From positions 1-7,082 of the forward strand of contig CADBOL010000037.1 of NCBI GenBank assembly GCA_902796295.1: a stretch of 7,082 bases of DNA. The letters run 5' to 3'. Of the stretch, positions 5,915 to 7,082 are shown piece after piece. Source of the DNA: Oscillospiraceae bacterium. GTDB taxonomy: Bacteria; Bacillota; Clostridia; Oscillospirales; Acutalibacteraceae. How positions within the stretch are numbered: the first letter of the stretch is position 1; the number at the start of each line of letters is the position of its first letter. The notes below the pieces were generated by a model. That model ran no database searches. It was given only the letters and a program-made list of their open reading frames with translations, and was not told the origin of the DNA. Made by a program: the position numbers and the translations under genes.

Positions 5915-7082
5915 TTATCTGAATTTCTTGATAAACGCGTCGAGCGGAGACTCGCCCGATGCCTGAGTGGTTGTTTCCTTATGTGTCTCAGCTTTTTCAA
6001 TTGAGGGCGTCATATAGACAAACAGCACAGATGTCGTCATATTATCGGGAGCGTCCGTGAAGACTTTATACGATTTGCCGAAGGCAATCCACTTCTCGAT
6101 TCTTTCGGCTATTTCGCCGGCGCTCTCGGTAAGAGAACCGTATTTTTCCTCGAGCTTTTTCAGATCCGCCTCATCGAGCATCGAGACTATCTTTGACACG
6201 GCGCCGACCGTGTCGTCATTGAGCAGGCCGACCAGATAATCTATGGTGCTCTGATTGTCTTCAATCACCTTCTGGATTTTCGCTATTTTTTCAAGAGTTT
6301 CGGGCAGATTTTCAATTGCTTTCGCGACTTCGGGATCCTGAAGATCTCTGAGAAGCGAATCGGCAACCGGCATCGCGTCGCCCATATCCGAAAGCCCGGC
6401 AAAGAATTTCGCAACGCTCGAATCGGAGAGAAGATTCAGCGCTTTCACGGTGTTTTCATCCGTCATGAATCCGAGCAGTTTTTTGAGCTGTGAATTGTTT
6501 TCGGGTCCGGCGTATTTAGAGAGCACGTCAATCAGCGCCTTGTTGCTGTTATAGAGCTCGACCGCGTCGCCGACAAGCCCTATGAGAGAGCCGGCGCTCT
6601 GACCGGAGGTCAGGGTTTTGATAAGCGTATCGACATCCATATTGTTTATCGTATTCTGAACCTCGCTGAGAACGGAAAGCACAGATTTGAGATCGTCAAC
6701 GGAGCTGTTGCCGCCGAGCTCAAGATTAAGGGAGCTCATCGGGATAGCGGCAAAATACATATTGCCCAGAGAAAAGTTTTCGGCATCCGCCGTGACACTT
6801 GCGGTCGAGCCGAGCTCTATGCCGGTTATCTCGTCGAGACCCGCATCCTTGAGACCCAGGCTCTCGAGCAGACCGGGCACGCCGAACATGACTGCGATTT
6901 CCTTGGTGCCGTCGCCTATTGCCCTGCCGTTTTTAACCTGAACTCCGGAAAACTCCGCCTCGGGCAGGATGAAACCGCCGACCACGAGAACGGGCAGATA
7001 AATCTTTTCTTCCTTACCCTCTATCTTAACCTTTTTGCTCAGGTTATTTTTCATATTGATATCGATTTTAACCTTGCCGCTC
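5915..7082 (-). CDS. C-terminal part of a probable exported, helix-rich protein (5' end beyond window)
   Basis: The last 388 codons of a gene whose frame stays open to the right edge. An ATG exists at 7054, but the codons before it read SGKVKIDIN and continue smoothly into MKNNLSKKVKIEGKEEKIYLP, a strand-rich stretch that I recall from the interior of larger clostridial surface or membrane-associated proteins (a GKSGKV-type motif followed by a GxILP and FSxVxVxNG block). So the true start is probably outside. Numbering from that ATG: residues 1-110 look beta-rich, about 120-325 are helical and coiled-coil-like with degenerate repeats of the form L-x-D-x-x-V-x-K-A (near 199, 210, 240 and 280), and about 330-350 form a short strand-rich end (YKVFTDAPDNMTTSVLFVYMTP). 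No membrane segment is visible in this part. The function is not recognised. It is separated from the operon by its own terminator and a new promoter, so it is unlikely to be co-regulated. Confidence 0.8.
   Translation of the reverse strand, partial: SGKVKIDINMKNNLSKKVKIEGKEEKIYLPVLVVGGFILPEAEFSGVQVKNGRAIGDGTKEIAVMFGVPGLLESLGLKDAGLDEITGIELGSTASVTADAENFSLGNMYFAAIPMSSLNLELGGNSSVDDLKSVLSVLSEVQNTINNMDVDTLIKTLTSGQSAGSLIGLVGDAVELYNSNKALIDVLSKYAGPENNSQLKKLLGFMTDENTVKALNLLSDSSVAKFFAGLSDMGDAMPVADSLLRDLQDPEVAKAIENLPETLEKIAKIQKVIEDNQSTIDYLVGLLNDDTVGAVSKIVSMLDEADLKKLEEKYGSLTESAGEIAERIEKWIAFGKSYKVFTDAPDNMTTSVLFVYMTPSIEKAETHKETTTQASGESPLDAFIKKFR

Overview
The window looks like part of a Firmicutes (Clostridia-like, probably anaerobic gut or sediment) chromosome. 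The signs are a T-box leader, strong GGAGG-type ribosome binding sites, a ferredoxin-dependent 2-oxoacid oxidoreductase and G/C-ending codon preference in a genome of moderate GC. The lineage is inferred from content; there is no rRNA or other marker. Every gene I can support is on the minus strand, so the window reads from right to left.

Right part (7082 to about 5860): the 3' portion of a gene for a probably exported or surface protein with a beta-rich N-terminal part and a long helical C-terminal half. The reading frame runs off the window, so its true start is not visible. A strong GC-rich hairpin after its stop probably ends its transcript.

Control region (about 5840 to 5522): a textbook sigma-A-type promoter (TTGACA, 17 bp, TATAAT), followed by a complete T-box riboswitch. 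The leader has a Stem I with S-turn/specifier loop, a Stem IIA/B-like pseudoknot, a Stem III hairpin, a T-box antiterminator and a competing intrinsic terminator. A good ribosome binding site follows. T-boxes sense uncharged tRNA, so the operon should be switched on when one amino acid is short. The specifier is either UAC (Tyr) or ACC (Thr), depending on register.

Operon (5521 to the left edge): acyl-CoA synthetase (ANL superfamily), iorA, iorB, paaK and a tandem-ACT-type protein cut by the window edge. Gaps are 19, 3, 52 and 12 bp, so co-transcription is very likely. IorAB oxidatively decarboxylates aryl-2-oxoacids (transaminated Trp, Phe, Tyr) to arylacetyl-CoA, CO2 and reduced ferredoxin, and can run in reverse. 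PaaK and the first ligase interconvert free acids and CoA thioesters. The ACT protein is a plausible amino acid sensor. Together the genes form a node linking aromatic amino acids, arylpyruvates and arylacetates. Control by a T-box raises the possibility that the cell uses it for scavenging or synthesis (arylacetate to arylpyruvate to amino acid) rather than only for fermentation.

The most notable item is the T-box in front of a catabolic-looking, non-synthetase operon. I saw no mobile elements, CRISPR arrays, tRNA or rRNA genes.
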